A DNA stretch of 46,808 bases from Planctomycetota bacterium (GCA_021791715.1 JAJYWB010000047.1:1-46808); one strand, 5' to 3'; shown: positions 16,070 to 25,603, numbered from the stretch's first letter. Notes: a model not told the origin generated them from the sequence alone. Made by a program: numbers and translations.

Positions 16070-16230
16070 GGCTTCGACCCTCTCGAGTTCGAGCTTGAGT
16101 CGTCGATCTTGTCGAATTCGTGCTTGGGTCGTCGATCTTGTCGAGTTCGTGCTTGGGTCGTCGATCTTGTCGAGTTCGACCTGGATTCTGGGTATTTCTT
16201 GATGTCGAGCCTGAGTCGACGTCCTTGTCG
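16070..16230. repeat. 29-bp tandem repeats in an intergenic region
   Basis: GTCGTCGATCTTGTCGA(A/G)TTCG begins at 16099, 16128 and 16157 (exact 29-bp spacing); weaker relatives flank them, including one near 16214. They fill much of the 380-bp spacer between two convergent genes. There are no unique spacers between units, so this is not a CRISPR array. Confidence 0.85.
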
Positions 16231-16306
16231 ATTTCAAAATTAAAAGATCATCATGGCTTTTTGATTGTGGAAACCCCGTTCGCGATCGATCGACTTCAAA
16301 CCGAAA

Positions 16307-16343
16307 CGGAGAACCGATCGACTTCGAGATCGTCGGTTCTCCG
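16307..16343. terminator. 11-bp perfect hairpin downstream of the small lipoprotein gene
   Basis: CGGAGAACCGA (16307-16317) pairs perfectly with TCGGTTCTCCG (16333-16343) over a 15-nt loop. It lies 33 nt beyond the stop of the minus-strand lipoprotein gene and could end its transcript, although there is no U-run on either side. Confidence 0.4.
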
Positions 16344-16376
16344 ATCGGTATCTTAAAGGGATATCATGTGTGAGCA

Positions 16377-16751
16377 TTACTTGGGTGTGTCGACCGCCGG
16401 GGGCGTGGGAGTGGGCGTCGCGGGCGCGGCGGGCGCGGACGGCGGGCCTTCCGGAAGAGGCGCGCGAACCGATCCGAGAGCCCCCGAGCTTTCGGGCGGT
16501 TGCATCGACGGCGGAACGGCCATCGCGGGCTCGGCGACCGCGTTTGAAGAATCGATCGGGCTCACTCCCGGTTGCGATGATGTGTACCCGCTCCCGGCCG
16601 GGAATGGAGCGGTATACGATCCTCCGCTCGTTCCGCCGCAATTGGGGCCGAGACAAGGGGTCGGGAAATCGTCGCACGTGTCGCAGTGCGTGCACCCTAC
16701 GATCGAGAGGAACAAGACGACCGCCGACGCCGGCAATCCTTTGCGGAACAT
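16377..16751 (-). CDS. Small predicted lipoprotein, Pro/Ser/Ala-rich
   Basis: 124 residues. The start at ATG 16751 has AAAGGA 8 nt upstream. The N-terminus MFRKGLPASAVVLFLSIVGC is a lipoprotein signal with the lipobox SIVGC. Four further cysteines follow shortly (THCDTC, PTPCLGPNC), a spacing that could hold a metal or disulfides. The rest is low-complexity Pro/Ala/Ser/Thr, ending PTPTPPAVDTPK. It resembles short planctomycete-specific lipoproteins but no named family. The frame stays open upstream to 16994, without signs of coding. Confidence 0.7.
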   Translation of the reverse strand: MFRKGLPASAVVLFLSIVGCTHCDTCDDFPTPCLGPNCGGTSGGSYTAPFPAGSGYTSSQPGVSPIDSSNAVAEPAMAVPPSMQPPESSGALGSVRAPLPEGPPSAPAAPATPTPTPPAVDTPK

Positions 16752-17105
16752 GTTTCGTATCCTTTCCGAAACCGTGACGTTCGCCTGGACGATCGAACCG
16801 ATCGGCTCGTTCCTTCGCCCGCTCGCCGCGGACGTCGTCCCGGACACTTGAACCGCCTTCGATTCCCGTCCGTAGCGCCTCGAATCGATCCAAGAAGCCG
16901 TCGCGATCGATCCGCGACCGGGAAATCCACCCGGCGATCCCGCGTTATCCGACTCTCTTCGGATCGGCAAGCCGCCGAGCGAAACTTTGGCCAAAACCGC
17001 GCGGCGATCGACCGACGCGCCGCTTCGACCTCGAAAAAATGTAATAAAAAAACAAAACCCCTTATTAGTCGCAGATCCATTAAAATTAGTGATATAAGTT
17101 ATATT

Positions 17106-20100
17106 TTATGTTTTTTCGCGCGTTTGATCGACTCCCGGCCGCGCCGCGATTTTGGTCGCGAACCTCGGCGCGGGAAGGTTCTCGGCGGCGATCGGCTCGG
17201 GTTGGATCTTGCGATCCGCGAGCAGGGCGACGACTTCGGGTTCGCTTGCGATCGCCGCGCCGAGGACGATTTCCCCCGCTTCGGCGAGATTGGGAAGTCG
17301 CGACGCCAGGTCGACGGTTCGACCGAAATAATCGAGCCGGTCGTTGATCGTCGTCATCAGCGCCCCGCCGCGCTCGACACCGAGCTTGATTTCAAGCCCC
17401 CCGGCGATCGGATCGGCGACGAGATCGGCCGGAATCGCGAGCGCCGCGCGGACCGCGGCGAGCGGTTCGTCGAACGCCGAGATCGTCCCCGAGCCGATCG
17501 TTTTCACGAGCGCTCCCCCCTCGCGTCGCACTCGGTCTTCGATTAAACGAAAGTGCGCGTGGATCACGCCGAAGGCGAAGGAGTCGTCAGCGTCGGCGTA
17601 TAACGCGGAGTCGCCGACGAGCTCGGTGACGACGAACGCGATCGTCTTGACGCCGACGAGCCGTCCCGGAGCGAGCGTTTCGCGGGGGAAGAGCGATCGG
17701 AAAGTCGCCGAGGCCGCGACGCGAGCCGCGGTGAAAGCGTCGGAGCGATCGGCGCGACGCTCAAGCCGAATTAACACCTCTCTCTTATGAGGGTTATATA
17801 AATTAATATATGTTCGGCCCGCTCGAATCGACCGCGGCGAGTCGTCGTTTGAAGGCTCGCCGAGATCCCAATCGATTCGAGCCGCGGCGGCTCGCGATCG
17901 GACGCGAAGGTCGAGATGAAACGGCAGTTGCGGTCCTCGGAGCCGATACGAACCCTCGGAAAGTTCGAGGTCGAGGTCGAACCGCTCTTCGGGAGCGAGC
18001 CTTAACTGCGCGACGACGTGGGGCGAATGCGCGGGCCCGCCGATGCAATAAGTCCTCGATTCGGATCGTCGAATCGAAGGATCGATACGAAAGATCATTT
18101 CAACCGTATCGGCGAAATCGACCGGATAATCGAGGGCGCAGGCTTCGCACCGCGAGTGATCGCCGAGCTCGCCGAGCGAATCGCGCGAATCCGAGGCGAT
18201 CCGACAAATCGGACAGATCAAATCCCATCGTAATACAAGCAAACCCGTGTGAGCGGCATGAAGACATGCGTTTATCATCGTTCCGAGTTCGATCCCGAGC
18301 CGATCGGCGAGCGCGACGGGACGGATTTTCTCGAGTTCCTGATCGGCCGCGGTCGCCAGAAATTCGCCGAGCGCCGCGACGACTTCACGGTCGACTCCGC
18401 GGTCGCGAGTCGCTTCGAGTCGACGTTCGAGGATCGGCCGAATTGAATCAATAAGAACATGTTCCGGTTCAAACGGATCCGCCGCGGGGGCGGGGGCGGG
18501 ATCGGCGGCGAGGGTCGCGTCGATTCGGCGGTAAACCGAGTCGAACGCTTGCTTTGATCGTCGACCGATGTTGATCGCGGTGATCCAGCGTCCCGCGCGG
18601 TTTCGGGGCGCGATCCGGAACCGATGAGTGAGCGTCGTTCCACCGTCGGGGCGCGGCGAAAGATCGACGACGCTCACGATCCAGATCCACGGCCCCTTAA
18701 CGTATTCGCGCAAAACACCCATCCGTCGCGCCTCGATCCACTCGAACGGCCGCTCCTCCCAGGCGACCTCGATCCCTCCCCGACGGAATCGACCGAATCG
18801 ATGAACACTCATATCAACATCATATATTGTCGAGAATTGGACCGAGGGCAAGCCGACGGCTCGGTTGAATCGTTCGGTGTTGGAAACGAACGGCCAAAGC
18901 CTGCTCGGCGGCGATTGCAATTCCCAGGTCCAATCATAAACGATCGTCGACTCGGGATCGGCCTGGGGAAGCTTGGGATGCGAGTCGATCCCCGTCGGTT
19001 CGCCGCGCAGCAATCGCTCGAGATCGGCGCGGAACGCCGCCGCGTTCGGATACCGCCGTTCGGGATCCTTGACGAGCGCCTTATCGACGACCCGACAGAT
19101 CCCGTCGCTCAAGCCGCGATTCAACGTTTTGAGTTGTGGAGGCGTTTCCAGGCCGTGCTTGGCGATCAGATCGAACGCGGTCTCGGCGAGAAACGGCGGT
19201 CGACCCGCGAGCAGATGAAACAACGTGGCGCCCATCGCGTAAACGTCGGCCGCGGGCCCGATCGATCGACCCATGCATTGCTCGGGGGCGATGTAAAGCG
19301 GAGTACCGAGAATCGTCCCGGCGCGGGTTAATTGCAGTGATTCCGATTCAATTACATGTCGAGATAATCCAAAATCCGATAACTTCACGCGATCGGCGGC
19401 CGACGACTCGTCGTCGCCCCTCCGCGACAGCAAGATGTTTTGCGGCTTGATATCGCGGTGGACGATCCCCCGCTCGTGCGGCTCTTCCAGCGCCCGCGCC
19501 GTCTGCGCCATGATCGCGATCGCCTCGGTCTCCGGCAATCTCCCCTTCTCGGCCAAACGCTTGTCGAGCCCCTCGCCCTCGACATATTCCAAGACAAGAT
19601 AATGCACATCGCCGTCTTCGTTAACCTCGATAAGGTTCGTCACGTATGGACCGCGGATCTCGGCGAGGATTCGAGCTTCTTTGCGAAAGCGGCGGATCGC
19701 GTCGGGGCTGCGAGCCAGATCAAACCGCAACACCTTGATCGCGACGATCGATCCGTCGCTCAAATCCTCGGCCTTGTAAACCGAGCCGACCGCCCCCCTG
19801 CCCAGCTTTTCGAGCAACCGAAATCGCCCGAGTCGCGTCCCCGCGAGTTCGTCGTCGGCCGGCGAGTTCGGCGGAAACCGCATGAAATCCGAGCGATCGA
19901 CTCTCATCCATGATTCGTTGTGTGTTAATGTGTTCGACTCGGATAACTCGCGAGATTCGGTCGCCGTTTTTGAGCCCGATCGGGAGTCGGCGCCGGTTTT
20001 GTTCACCGATAGGGAAACGATCCGGCGCAATTTCGCGGCGATTCGCGCCGCCGACGGCCGATCGATCGCGTTCGAAGACCGCGCCGCGACGATCAACCCG

Positions 20101-20780
20101 ACGAGAACCGATCGAAGATCGCTTAAATCATCATTCGGATCATAGAAGTGAGGAATCGAGCCGTTTCCGTTCAAATCGACTCGGGCGGATTCGTCTCCGT
20201 TTTGGATCAGTTCAAAAAGCAGATCGCCGAGCGCTTTCACGTCGTCGTCGGGCGTGGCGGCTTCGGGATCGGATCGAAATCGGTTAAACGTATTGAATTC
20301 AAGACCCGTAAACTCGACTCGGGCGACGCGCAATCCGCGCGCATCTTCGTCGATTTCGATCCGATCCGCGGTCAGATCGCCGTGCGCAAGGCCGAGCCGA
20401 TGCGCATCGGCCAGAATCTCGGCGAGGTCGAGAGCGATCGACGCGACTTGATGATCGGTCGACGCCGCGTGCTTTCGCAACACGTCTTTTAGCGTTCCAC
20501 GCGGCTCGCGGGCTTCGAGAACGATGTAAGGAGGATCGTGATCGAACGAAAGTTCGAGCACGCGAGGAACCGCGGGATGAACGAGCAAGCGACGCTTTCG
20601 CAACCTTCGCTTGACCGCGTCGATCCAAGCGGCGTCGGCTTCGGCGTCGGCGTCGCCCGCGTCACGGCGCAAAACCAAGATCTCGACGAACCCTTCGCCG
20701 TCTGGGTTCGACGCTCGATAGCGAACCCCGTCTCTTCCCGCGCCGATCTGCGCCTGAAGGCGATATGTGTGCAAACTCAT
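17106..20780 (-). CDS. Pseudokinase-Ser/Thr kinase-SRPBCC-DUF5939-cyclase-like fusion protein
   Basis: 1224 residues. Residues 1-256: a kinase-like domain that has lost the ATP lysine (VEILVL for VAIKVL) and the DFG motif but keeps HGDL; a probable pseudokinase. Residues 318-592: a complete Hanks-type Ser/Thr kinase (GRGAVGSVY, K349 in VAIKV, HRDIKPQN at 441-448, DFG at 469-471, GTPLYIAPE). Residues 615-760: SRPBCC/START-like. Residues 775-1010: DUF5939-type region with CPIC (856-859) and CEAC (878-881), a likely zinc site. Residues 1045-1190: class III nucleotide cyclase-like domain, in which the two metal-binding Asp positions appear as E1053 (TELVGDS for xDLxGST) and S1097 (KTIGSG for KTIGDA). 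It has no membrane segment. The ~350 bp downstream and ~270 bp upstream hold no clear gene. Confidence 0.9.
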   Translation of the reverse strand: MSLHTYRLQAQIGAGRDGVRYRASNPDGEGFVEILVLRRDAGDADAEADAAWIDAVKRRLRKRRLLVHPAVPRVLELSFDHDPPYIVLEAREPRGTLKDVLRKHAASTDHQVASIALDLAEILADAHRLGLAHGDLTADRIEIDEDARGLRVARVEFTGLEFNTFNRFRSDPEAATPDDDVKALGDLLFELIQNGDESARVDLNGNGSIPHFYDPNDDLSDLRSVLVGLIVAARSSNAIDRPSAARIAAKLRRIVSLSVNKTGADSRSGSKTATESRELSESNTLTHNESWMRVDRSDFMRFPPNSPADDELAGTRLGRFRLLEKLGRGAVGSVYKAEDLSDGSIVAIKVLRFDLARSPDAIRRFRKEARILAEIRGPYVTNLIEVNEDGDVHYLVLEYVEGEGLDKRLAEKGRLPETEAIAIMAQTARALEEPHERGIVHRDIKPQNILLSRRGDDESSAADRVKLSDFGLSRHVIESESLQLTRAGTILGTPLYIAPEQCMGRSIGPAADVYAMGATLFHLLAGRPPFLAETAFDLIAKHGLETPPQLKTLNRGLSDGICRVVDKALVKDPERRYPNAAAFRADLERLLRGEPTGIDSHPKLPQADPESTIVYDWTWELQSPPSRLWPFVSNTERFNRAVGLPSVQFSTIYDVDMSVHRFGRFRRGGIEVAWEERPFEWIEARRMGVLREYVKGPWIWIVSVVDLSPRPDGGTTLTHRFRIAPRNRAGRWITAINIGRRSKQAFDSVYRRIDATLAADPAPAPAADPFEPEHVLIDSIRPILERRLEATRDRGVDREVVAALGEFLATAADQELEKIRPVALADRLGIELGTMINACLHAAHTGLLVLRWDLICPICRIASDSRDSLGELGDHSRCEACALDYPVDFADTVEMIFRIDPSIRRSESRTYCIGGPAHSPHVVAQLRLAPEERFDLDLELSEGSYRLRGPQLPFHLDLRVRSRAAAARIDWDLGEPSNDDSPRSIRAGRTYINLYNPHKREVLIRLERRADRSDAFTAARVAASATFRSLFPRETLAPGRLVGVKTIAFVVTELVGDSALYADADDSFAFGVIHAHFRLIEDRVRREGGALVKTIGSGTISAFDEPLAAVRAALAIPADLVADPIAGGLEIKLGVERGGALMTTINDRLDYFGRTVDLASRLPNLAEAGEIVLGAAIASEPEVVALLADRKIQPEPIAAENLPAPRFATKIAARPGVDQTREKT

Positions 20781-21049
20781 GGCGCGCCGATCATGTTGTA
20801 CGAGAGGTTTCGCAGGGCGATCACCAGGTCGGGAGATTTCCGTTCGACGTTAACGCGGGCCGAACGCTCGGTCAACGCACGTCGATCCGTAAGGCCGATA
20901 TGCAAAGATCGGACCGACCGCTCCGAGACGATTCCCCCGAGAAAGCGATTCGTACGATCGATCGAAGCGAAATTAATTAATGCTCATTTATAGAGAATTA
21001 AAAAACTCGCGTCGGGGCTTACGGGTAATATCAAAGCGAAAAACTATAA

Positions 21050-22276
21050 TCATAGCATATTGATTAATTCGTTCACGGAGGCGTCCGCGAATTGTGGATC
21101 GTTGATATGAAGATCGAGCTTGATCACGCGAACGTTCGGCGATCCTTTGAGGCCCGTTTCGATCGCGTCGAAGAGGGCCGAGTCGGCTTCGGGGTCGAAG
21201 AACGGCGAACCGGGAGCGTCGAGCGCCGAGATCCCTTTGAGGGGCAGAATAACCGCCGCCGCGGCTTTCGCCCGCGATAAGATCGACGCGATCCGCCGGC
21301 CGAGCTCGGCGTTCTCTTCGATCGTCGTACGCATTAATGTAACATTGGTGTTATGAACATGAAACAATCGATCGCGAAATCGGTCGGGGACGGTCGATCG
21401 AGGCCCGAAATTCACCATGTCGAGCGCGCCCGGGCCGACGACCTGGGGAATCCCCCTTCGGCCGGCGGCTTCAAGACGATCGGGTCCCGCCGAGAGGATT
21501 CCCCCCGCCAATTCGTCCGCGAGCTCGGTCGTCGTCAAATCCAACACGCCCGAGATCCCTCCCTCCAGAATCAATCGCTCCATCGCGCGGCCCCCGACCC
21601 CCGTCGCGTGAAAAACGATCGGCTCGAACCCGCGCTCTTCAAGACCGCGCCGCGCCCGATCGACGCACGAAGTCGTCACGCCGAACATCGTCGCGGCGAT
21701 CACCGCGCGGTCGTTGAATTGATTGAAATTATGGATATCGTTTAGATTATTATTATGTTCAATCATGCCCGCGAGGGCCGCGACCGCGTTCGCGATCACT
21801 TTGCGGGTGATCCGATTGAGCCCGGCGATATCGGCGACCGCTGGAAAAAGGACGACGTCGGCGCCTTCGATGAACGGACGCGTTTGACCGCTCGCGAGCG
21901 TCGAGACGACGATTTTGGGGAGTCCAAAAGGAAGCGGCCGCATCGCCGCGGTCGCGATCGTCGTTCCCGCCGACCCTCCGAGGCCGAGAACGCCTTCGAG
22001 TTCACCCCGTTCGGCGAGTTCGCCGACAAACGCCGCAACCCCCCGCGCCGAGCGTTCGACCCCCGCGGCGCGATCGCCGAGCGCTTCGATCTCCGCTAAA
22101 CTCGTCCCCGCGCGGCGAAAAACCTCGTCGCGCGGAACGTCTCCCCGAAACGACGGCACTCCCGCCGATCCCGCGTCGACGACGATCGTCTTAAAACCGA
22201 GCGAAACGAGCAGGTCGCGCGCGAAAGCGACCTCGTCGCCTTTGGTGTCGAGCGTCCCGATCACAACGACGCTCAT
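21050..22276 (-). CDS. UPF0261 / Tm-1-like ATP-binding protein
   Basis: 408 residues, full family length. It opens MSVVVIGTLDTKGDEVAFARD, the family signature, followed by VVDAGS, GLGGSAGTTIATAAMRPLP (nucleotide-binding glycine loop) and FHATGVGGRAMERLI. The related N-terminal domain of tomato Tm-1 binds nucleotide. The bacterial function is not settled. Immediately upstream on the same strand lies a TIM-barrel protein; in plants and fungi the two domains are fused in one chain, so they very probably act together. GAGG precedes ATG 22276. A 7-bp inverted repeat (CATGATA-TACC-TATCATG, 22306-22323) lies in the 62-bp gap between the two genes. Confidence 0.92.
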   Translation of the reverse strand: MSVVVIGTLDTKGDEVAFARDLLVSLGFKTIVVDAGSAGVPSFRGDVPRDEVFRRAGTSLAEIEALGDRAAGVERSARGVAAFVGELAERGELEGVLGLGGSAGTTIATAAMRPLPFGLPKIVVSTLASGQTRPFIEGADVVLFPAVADIAGLNRITRKVIANAVAALAGMIEHNNNLNDIHNFNQFNDRAVIAATMFGVTTSCVDRARRGLEERGFEPIVFHATGVGGRAMERLILEGGISGVLDLTTTELADELAGGILSAGPDRLEAAGRRGIPQVVGPGALDMVNFGPRSTVPDRFRDRLFHVHNTNVTLMRTTIEENAELGRRIASILSRAKAAAAVILPLKGISALDAPGSPFFDPEADSALFDAIETGLKGSPNVRVIKLDLHINDPQFADASVNELINML

Positions 22277-22338
22277 CGCCGCCTCGTTTCCTGATCGAAA
22301 TCAACCATGATATACCTATCATGATAAAACATAATCAA

Positions 22339-23184
22339 TTAGCTTTTCTTGGGGATTTTGAGCTCCATGAACGCGCGGGTTTGGTTCGCGATCGCGATTT
22401 CGACGGGGAGTCGTTCGATCGAGCTCGCGCCGTAAAAGCCGTCGATTTCGGGAAGTCGATCGAGGATATAGCGAGCGTCTTCGGGGGTCGCGATCGGCCC
22501 GCCGTGGCAGAGGACGAAAACGTCGTCGCGGATCGATTTGGCGGCTCGGGCGATCGCTTCGACCTCCTCGACGCAGCGATCGAGCGATTTCGCGACCTTC
22601 GCTCCGATCGTCCCGTTCGTCGTCAAACCCATGTGCGCCACGACGATATCCGCGCCCGCCGCGGTCATCCCGCGCGATTCGTCCGGATTGAAAACATAAG
22701 GTGTCGTTAACATATCCATTTCTCGAGCCTCGGCGACGCAATCGATCTCGAGCGCGTAGCTCATCCCGGTCGCTTCAAGGTTTTCGCGGAAAACTCCGTC
22801 GATCAGCCCGACCGTGGGGAAATTTTGGATCCCCGCGAAGCCGAGATCCTTCAACTTGCGGAGGTGGCTCGATCGCAAAAGGAGAGGGTCGGTGGCGCAA
22901 ACTCCCGCGAGGACGGGGGTTCGTTTGACGACCGAGAGGATCTCGGGCGCCATTTCGAGGACGATCTCGTTCGCCGAGCCGTAAGGCATCATTCCCGCGA
23001 GCGAGCCGTGCCCCGACATCCGGAATCGACCCGAATTGTAGATGACGATCAGATCGATCCCGCCGGCCTCCTCGCATTTGGCCGAGATCCCCGTTCCCGC
23101 GCCTCCGCCGATGATCGCCCGCCCCGTCGCTCGCTTGGCGCGGAGCCGTTCCAGAATCGCCGCACGACCGTTATCAACCCGCAT
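22339..23184 (-). CDS. Phosphoenolpyruvate hydrolase-like TIM-barrel protein
   Basis: About 281 residues of the family found fused to UPF0261 in Tm-1-like proteins. Visible blocks: [29 protein letters not shown] at the N-terminus (as [11 protein letters not shown] and [11 protein letters not shown]), [40 protein letters not shown] and [16 protein letters not shown]. The conserved strand-end residues fit an (alpha/beta)8 barrel of the PEP mutase/isocitrate lyase type, so C-C or C-O chemistry on a small acid is plausible; the true substrate is not known. The start at 23184 has GAGG upstream; 23193 is possible. It is the first gene of a two-gene operon. Confidence 0.9.
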   Translation of the reverse strand: MRVDNGRAAILERLRAKRATGRAIIGGGAGTGISAKCEEAGGIDLIVIYNSGRFRMSGHGSLAGMMPYGSANEIVLEMAPEILSVVKRTPVLAGVCATDPLLLRSSHLRKLKDLGFAGIQNFPTVGLIDGVFRENLEATGMSYALEIDCVAEAREMDMLTTPYVFNPDESRGMTAAGADIVVAHMGLTTNGTIGAKVAKSLDRCVEEVEAIARAAKSIRDDVFVLCHGGPIATPEDARYILDRLPEIDGFYGASSIERLPVEIAIANQTRAFMELKIPKKS

Positions 23185-23473
23185 CGACCTCATCCTTCTA
23201 AGCCTTCCCAATCAAAGAGACGCCGAATTCCGTGCGCTCCGATTTCCACCCGGCGCGATTCACGGTTTAACCTCGTCGATCCCGCCCGGGGGAATCGGTT
23301 CGAAGACGGTTTCGCATCGGGCCGATTCGGAATCGCACCCAGCGGCTCGCTCCGATCGCACCCCGAGGCTCACTTTTCGATCGCATACCGCCGCCGACTC
23401 GTCGAGCGCCGTTTCGGTAACGATTGAGGATCTCAATCATATTAATTTTCATTAAATATGTGCGATCAGGTGC

Positions 23474-23809
23474 ATGAACACGGTTACAATTTTGAGCACG
23501 CGCGTTCGGCTCGATCGCACGGCGATATTGTATCGGCTCGCGTCGCGGCGACCAAGCCGCGATCGTTTGGAAGCAATCACTCATCACGCCTTTAATTCTT
23601 TCTTCAAGAGATTCTTGGTCGATCATGACGCCGAAGGGTGGGGATGGTACGATGATTTATTGAGGCGCTGCGATCGTCCGATCGCGCCGCCGACGGGCCG
23701 CGTGGATCGCGAGGTTCGGATCGCGATCTTCGAGTTATCGGCGTCGGCCCGCCGATCGCTCACCCTTGAGCCCGCCGTAAGTGACGCTAGCTTTTTTAAG
23801 GAGGGTTGA
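23474..23809 (+). CDS. Possible small protein of unknown function
   Basis: A 111-residue frame in the 627-bp spacer upstream of the DUF2325 gene. Its middle part (HHAFNSFFKRFLVDHDAEGWGWYDDLLRRCD) is shown here only as NSFFKRFLVDHD and GWGWYDDLLRRCD; it looks protein-like and codon third positions are G/C-biased. It ends 2 nt before the next gene's GTG, and its last codons contain that gene's ribosome-binding site. There is no clear ribosome-binding site for its own start and no recognised family. It may be real and coupled to the downstream gene, or chance. Confidence 0.35.
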   Translation: MNTVTILSTRVRLDRTAILYRLASRRPSRDRLEAITHHAFNSFFKRFLVDHDAEGWGWYDDLLRRCDRPIAPPTGRVDREVRIAIFELSASARRSLTLEPAVSDASFFKEG

Positions 23810-23811
23810 AC

Positions 23812-25320
23812 GTGGAAAACGAAGTCGACGATCTGTTCGCCGAGCTTGAGGATCTGGCGCGCCGCGCCGAGGTGAAGGCGCAATCGAGCAAATTGGCGAC
23901 GCGCCGTCGCGAGCTTTCGGAGCGGCTCAAATCCGCCGAACGACGCGCCCAAACCGCCGAGGTGAAATTCCGCGACGAAGGGCTCGCCGCGAGGCGACAA
24001 ATCGCCGACGCCGAAGAGAAGGAGCAGAAGCTCAAAGAGCTGACGCGCAAGCTCGCGATTCATAACTCGCAGATCGCTCCCGACGCGCATCCCGAGGAGA
24101 AAGTTCGGCTGCTTCAACAACGTATCGAGACACAACGGCGCGAGGCGCGAACCAAGCTCGAGCAGTTGACTCGGGAAAACGCCGAGGCGAGGGCCGAGCT
24201 CAAAGTAGCCCTCGAACAATATCAACTACTGGAACGCGAATTCGAACGCCTACAAGCCGACGCCGATCGATCGAACGAGGAGGAAACGCTCCTCAAGGTC
24301 GCCGAATCTTACTTCCTCGGAAGCCAGATTCAATCGCTCTCGCGCGAGATCGACGACGCCAGCCGCCATTTCGGCTTCCTCGATTCAAGGCAACAAAAGG
24401 CGCAATTGACGATCTGGATCGGCAGATTTCGCCAACTTCAGGAACGCGTCGAATCCGAGGAGGGGGAGGACGTCACCGAAGATCAAGCGCTCATGTTGGA
24501 ACGCATATTTCCGACGCTCGTCGGGCTCTCCAAAGAACACCGTCCCGGCTACATCGAGGCCTTCACCAAAGGATTCGTCGCCGATTGGGATGAATATATA
24601 GAAAACGGTCGATTGCAGCTTCAAGAGGCGACCGAAACCGCCGATCGACAACGGCGAACCGAATCGATGCTCGGCGAGCGGATGGCGGTCGACCTCGAAA
24701 AAATCAATCGGCTCCGCGAGGATGGATTGCGGGCGCTCGACGAATTGCGGCGAGTCGTCACGAGCGAGGGCTTTCCCGAGACCGGGGTCGAAGATTTTCG
24801 CGCACACCTCACCCGCGCGATTCAGGGATTGGGCGCCGGCGATCCGCGTATCCTCGACGCCGTGCGGCCGTTTCGCGAGCTTTTAACCGACGGTCGCGAA
24901 TTCCGCGCCCTCAGGAGACGGCTCGAAAAAGGCGAATCCGACGTCAACGGCGCCGCTCAGGCCGACGAAGAGATCCTCAACCTCACCCGCGGAATGCGCG
25001 CCGTGATGATCGGCGGCGCCGTCCGCGAGGAGAATCGGCGCAACGTTCAAAGTTATTTTGATTTCGATGAACTTGAATGGATTCCCTACGAGGGGCATCG
25101 ACCCGCGGCGATGGGGGACGTCGAGCGACGCGTCCGCGGCGGCGGGCTCGACGTCGTGCTGATCCTGAAAGATTTCATCGCGCATCACGTGACCGAAAAG
25201 CTCCGCCCCTTGTGCGAACAGCACGGCGTGCCGTGTCTTCTCGTCGATCACGGCTACGGAGTCGGCCAGATCGCCGAGGCGCTTCGCCGCGGCTTGAATC
25301 GCATCGGTACGGAGTCTTGA
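23812..25320 (+). CDS. Coiled-coil protein with C-terminal DUF2325 domain
   Basis: About 502 residues. AAGGAGGG 6 nt before GTG 23812 sets the start. Residues ~1-160 are a long coiled coil rich in Glu/Lys/Arg/Gln (KEQKLKELTRKLAIHNSQ). The middle is helical and charged. Residues ~396-495 resemble DUF2325: VMIGGAVREENRRNVQSYF, then DVVLILKDFIAHHVTEKLRP and GVPCLLVDHGYGVGQIAEAL. DUF2325 domains have a small Rossmann-like fold and occur in proteins of unknown role. No signal peptide or membrane segment. Likely cytoplasmic scaffold or sensor; function not known. Confidence 0.85.
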   Translation: MENEVDDLFAELEDLARRAEVKAQSSKLATRRRELSERLKSAERRAQTAEVKFRDEGLAARRQIADAEEKEQKLKELTRKLAIHNSQIAPDAHPEEKVRLLQQRIETQRREARTKLEQLTRENAEARAELKVALEQYQLLEREFERLQADADRSNEEETLLKVAESYFLGSQIQSLSREIDDASRHFGFLDSRQQKAQLTIWIGRFRQLQERVESEEGEDVTEDQALMLERIFPTLVGLSKEHRPGYIEAFTKGFVADWDEYIENGRLQLQEATETADRQRRTESMLGERMAVDLEKINRLREDGLRALDELRRVVTSEGFPETGVEDFRAHLTRAIQGLGAGDPRILDAVRPFRELLTDGREFRALRRRLEKGESDVNGAAQADEEILNLTRGMRAVMIGGAVREENRRNVQSYFDFDELEWIPYEGHRPAAMGDVERRVRGGGLDVVLILKDFIAHHVTEKLRPLCEQHGVPCLLVDHGYGVGQIAEALRRGLNRIGTES

Positions 25321-25417
25321 TAAACCACTGATGCTACTAATTATCTGTGACGATTCAATGATTCGTCGATGAGAGCGATTCTCGAACGGCTCGCGGGCGA
25401 TCCGCTTCGCGAGACCG

Positions 25418-25603
25418 AATCGCCCCGCGATCGGCGGTTTCGGCCGCGATCGCGGCTTTCGGTTTCGGTCGAGCATGAATCGCCCCGCGATCGGCGGTTT
25501 CGGCCGCGGTCGCGGCTTTCGGTCTCGGTCGAGCTTGAATCGTCTCGCGATCGGCGGTTTCGGCCGCGGTCGAGGCTTTCGGTCTCGGTCGAGCTTGAAT
25601 CAC
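25418..25603. repeat. Three 60-bp tandem repeats with an internal palindrome
   Basis: Units start at 25418, 25478 and 25538, with a 6-bp partial at 25598. Each contains CGCGATCGGCGGTTTCGGCC; the first carries the perfect 14-bp palindrome GCCGCGATCGCGGC. The array begins about 100 bp after the DUF2325 gene and ends exactly at the stop of the minus-strand solute-binding protein, so it would be the 3' untranslated region of that transcript. Confidence 0.95.

Noticed and set aside
22306..22323. Operator-like inverted repeat CATGATA-TACC-TATCATG
   Set aside because: It lies inside an operon gap, is short, and occurs once; kept only as a remark under the UPF0261 gene.
23623..24225. 200-residue Leu-rich open frame on the minus strand
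   Set aside because: Antisense to the coiled-coil gene; Leu/Phe richness is the mirror of Glu/Lys codons.
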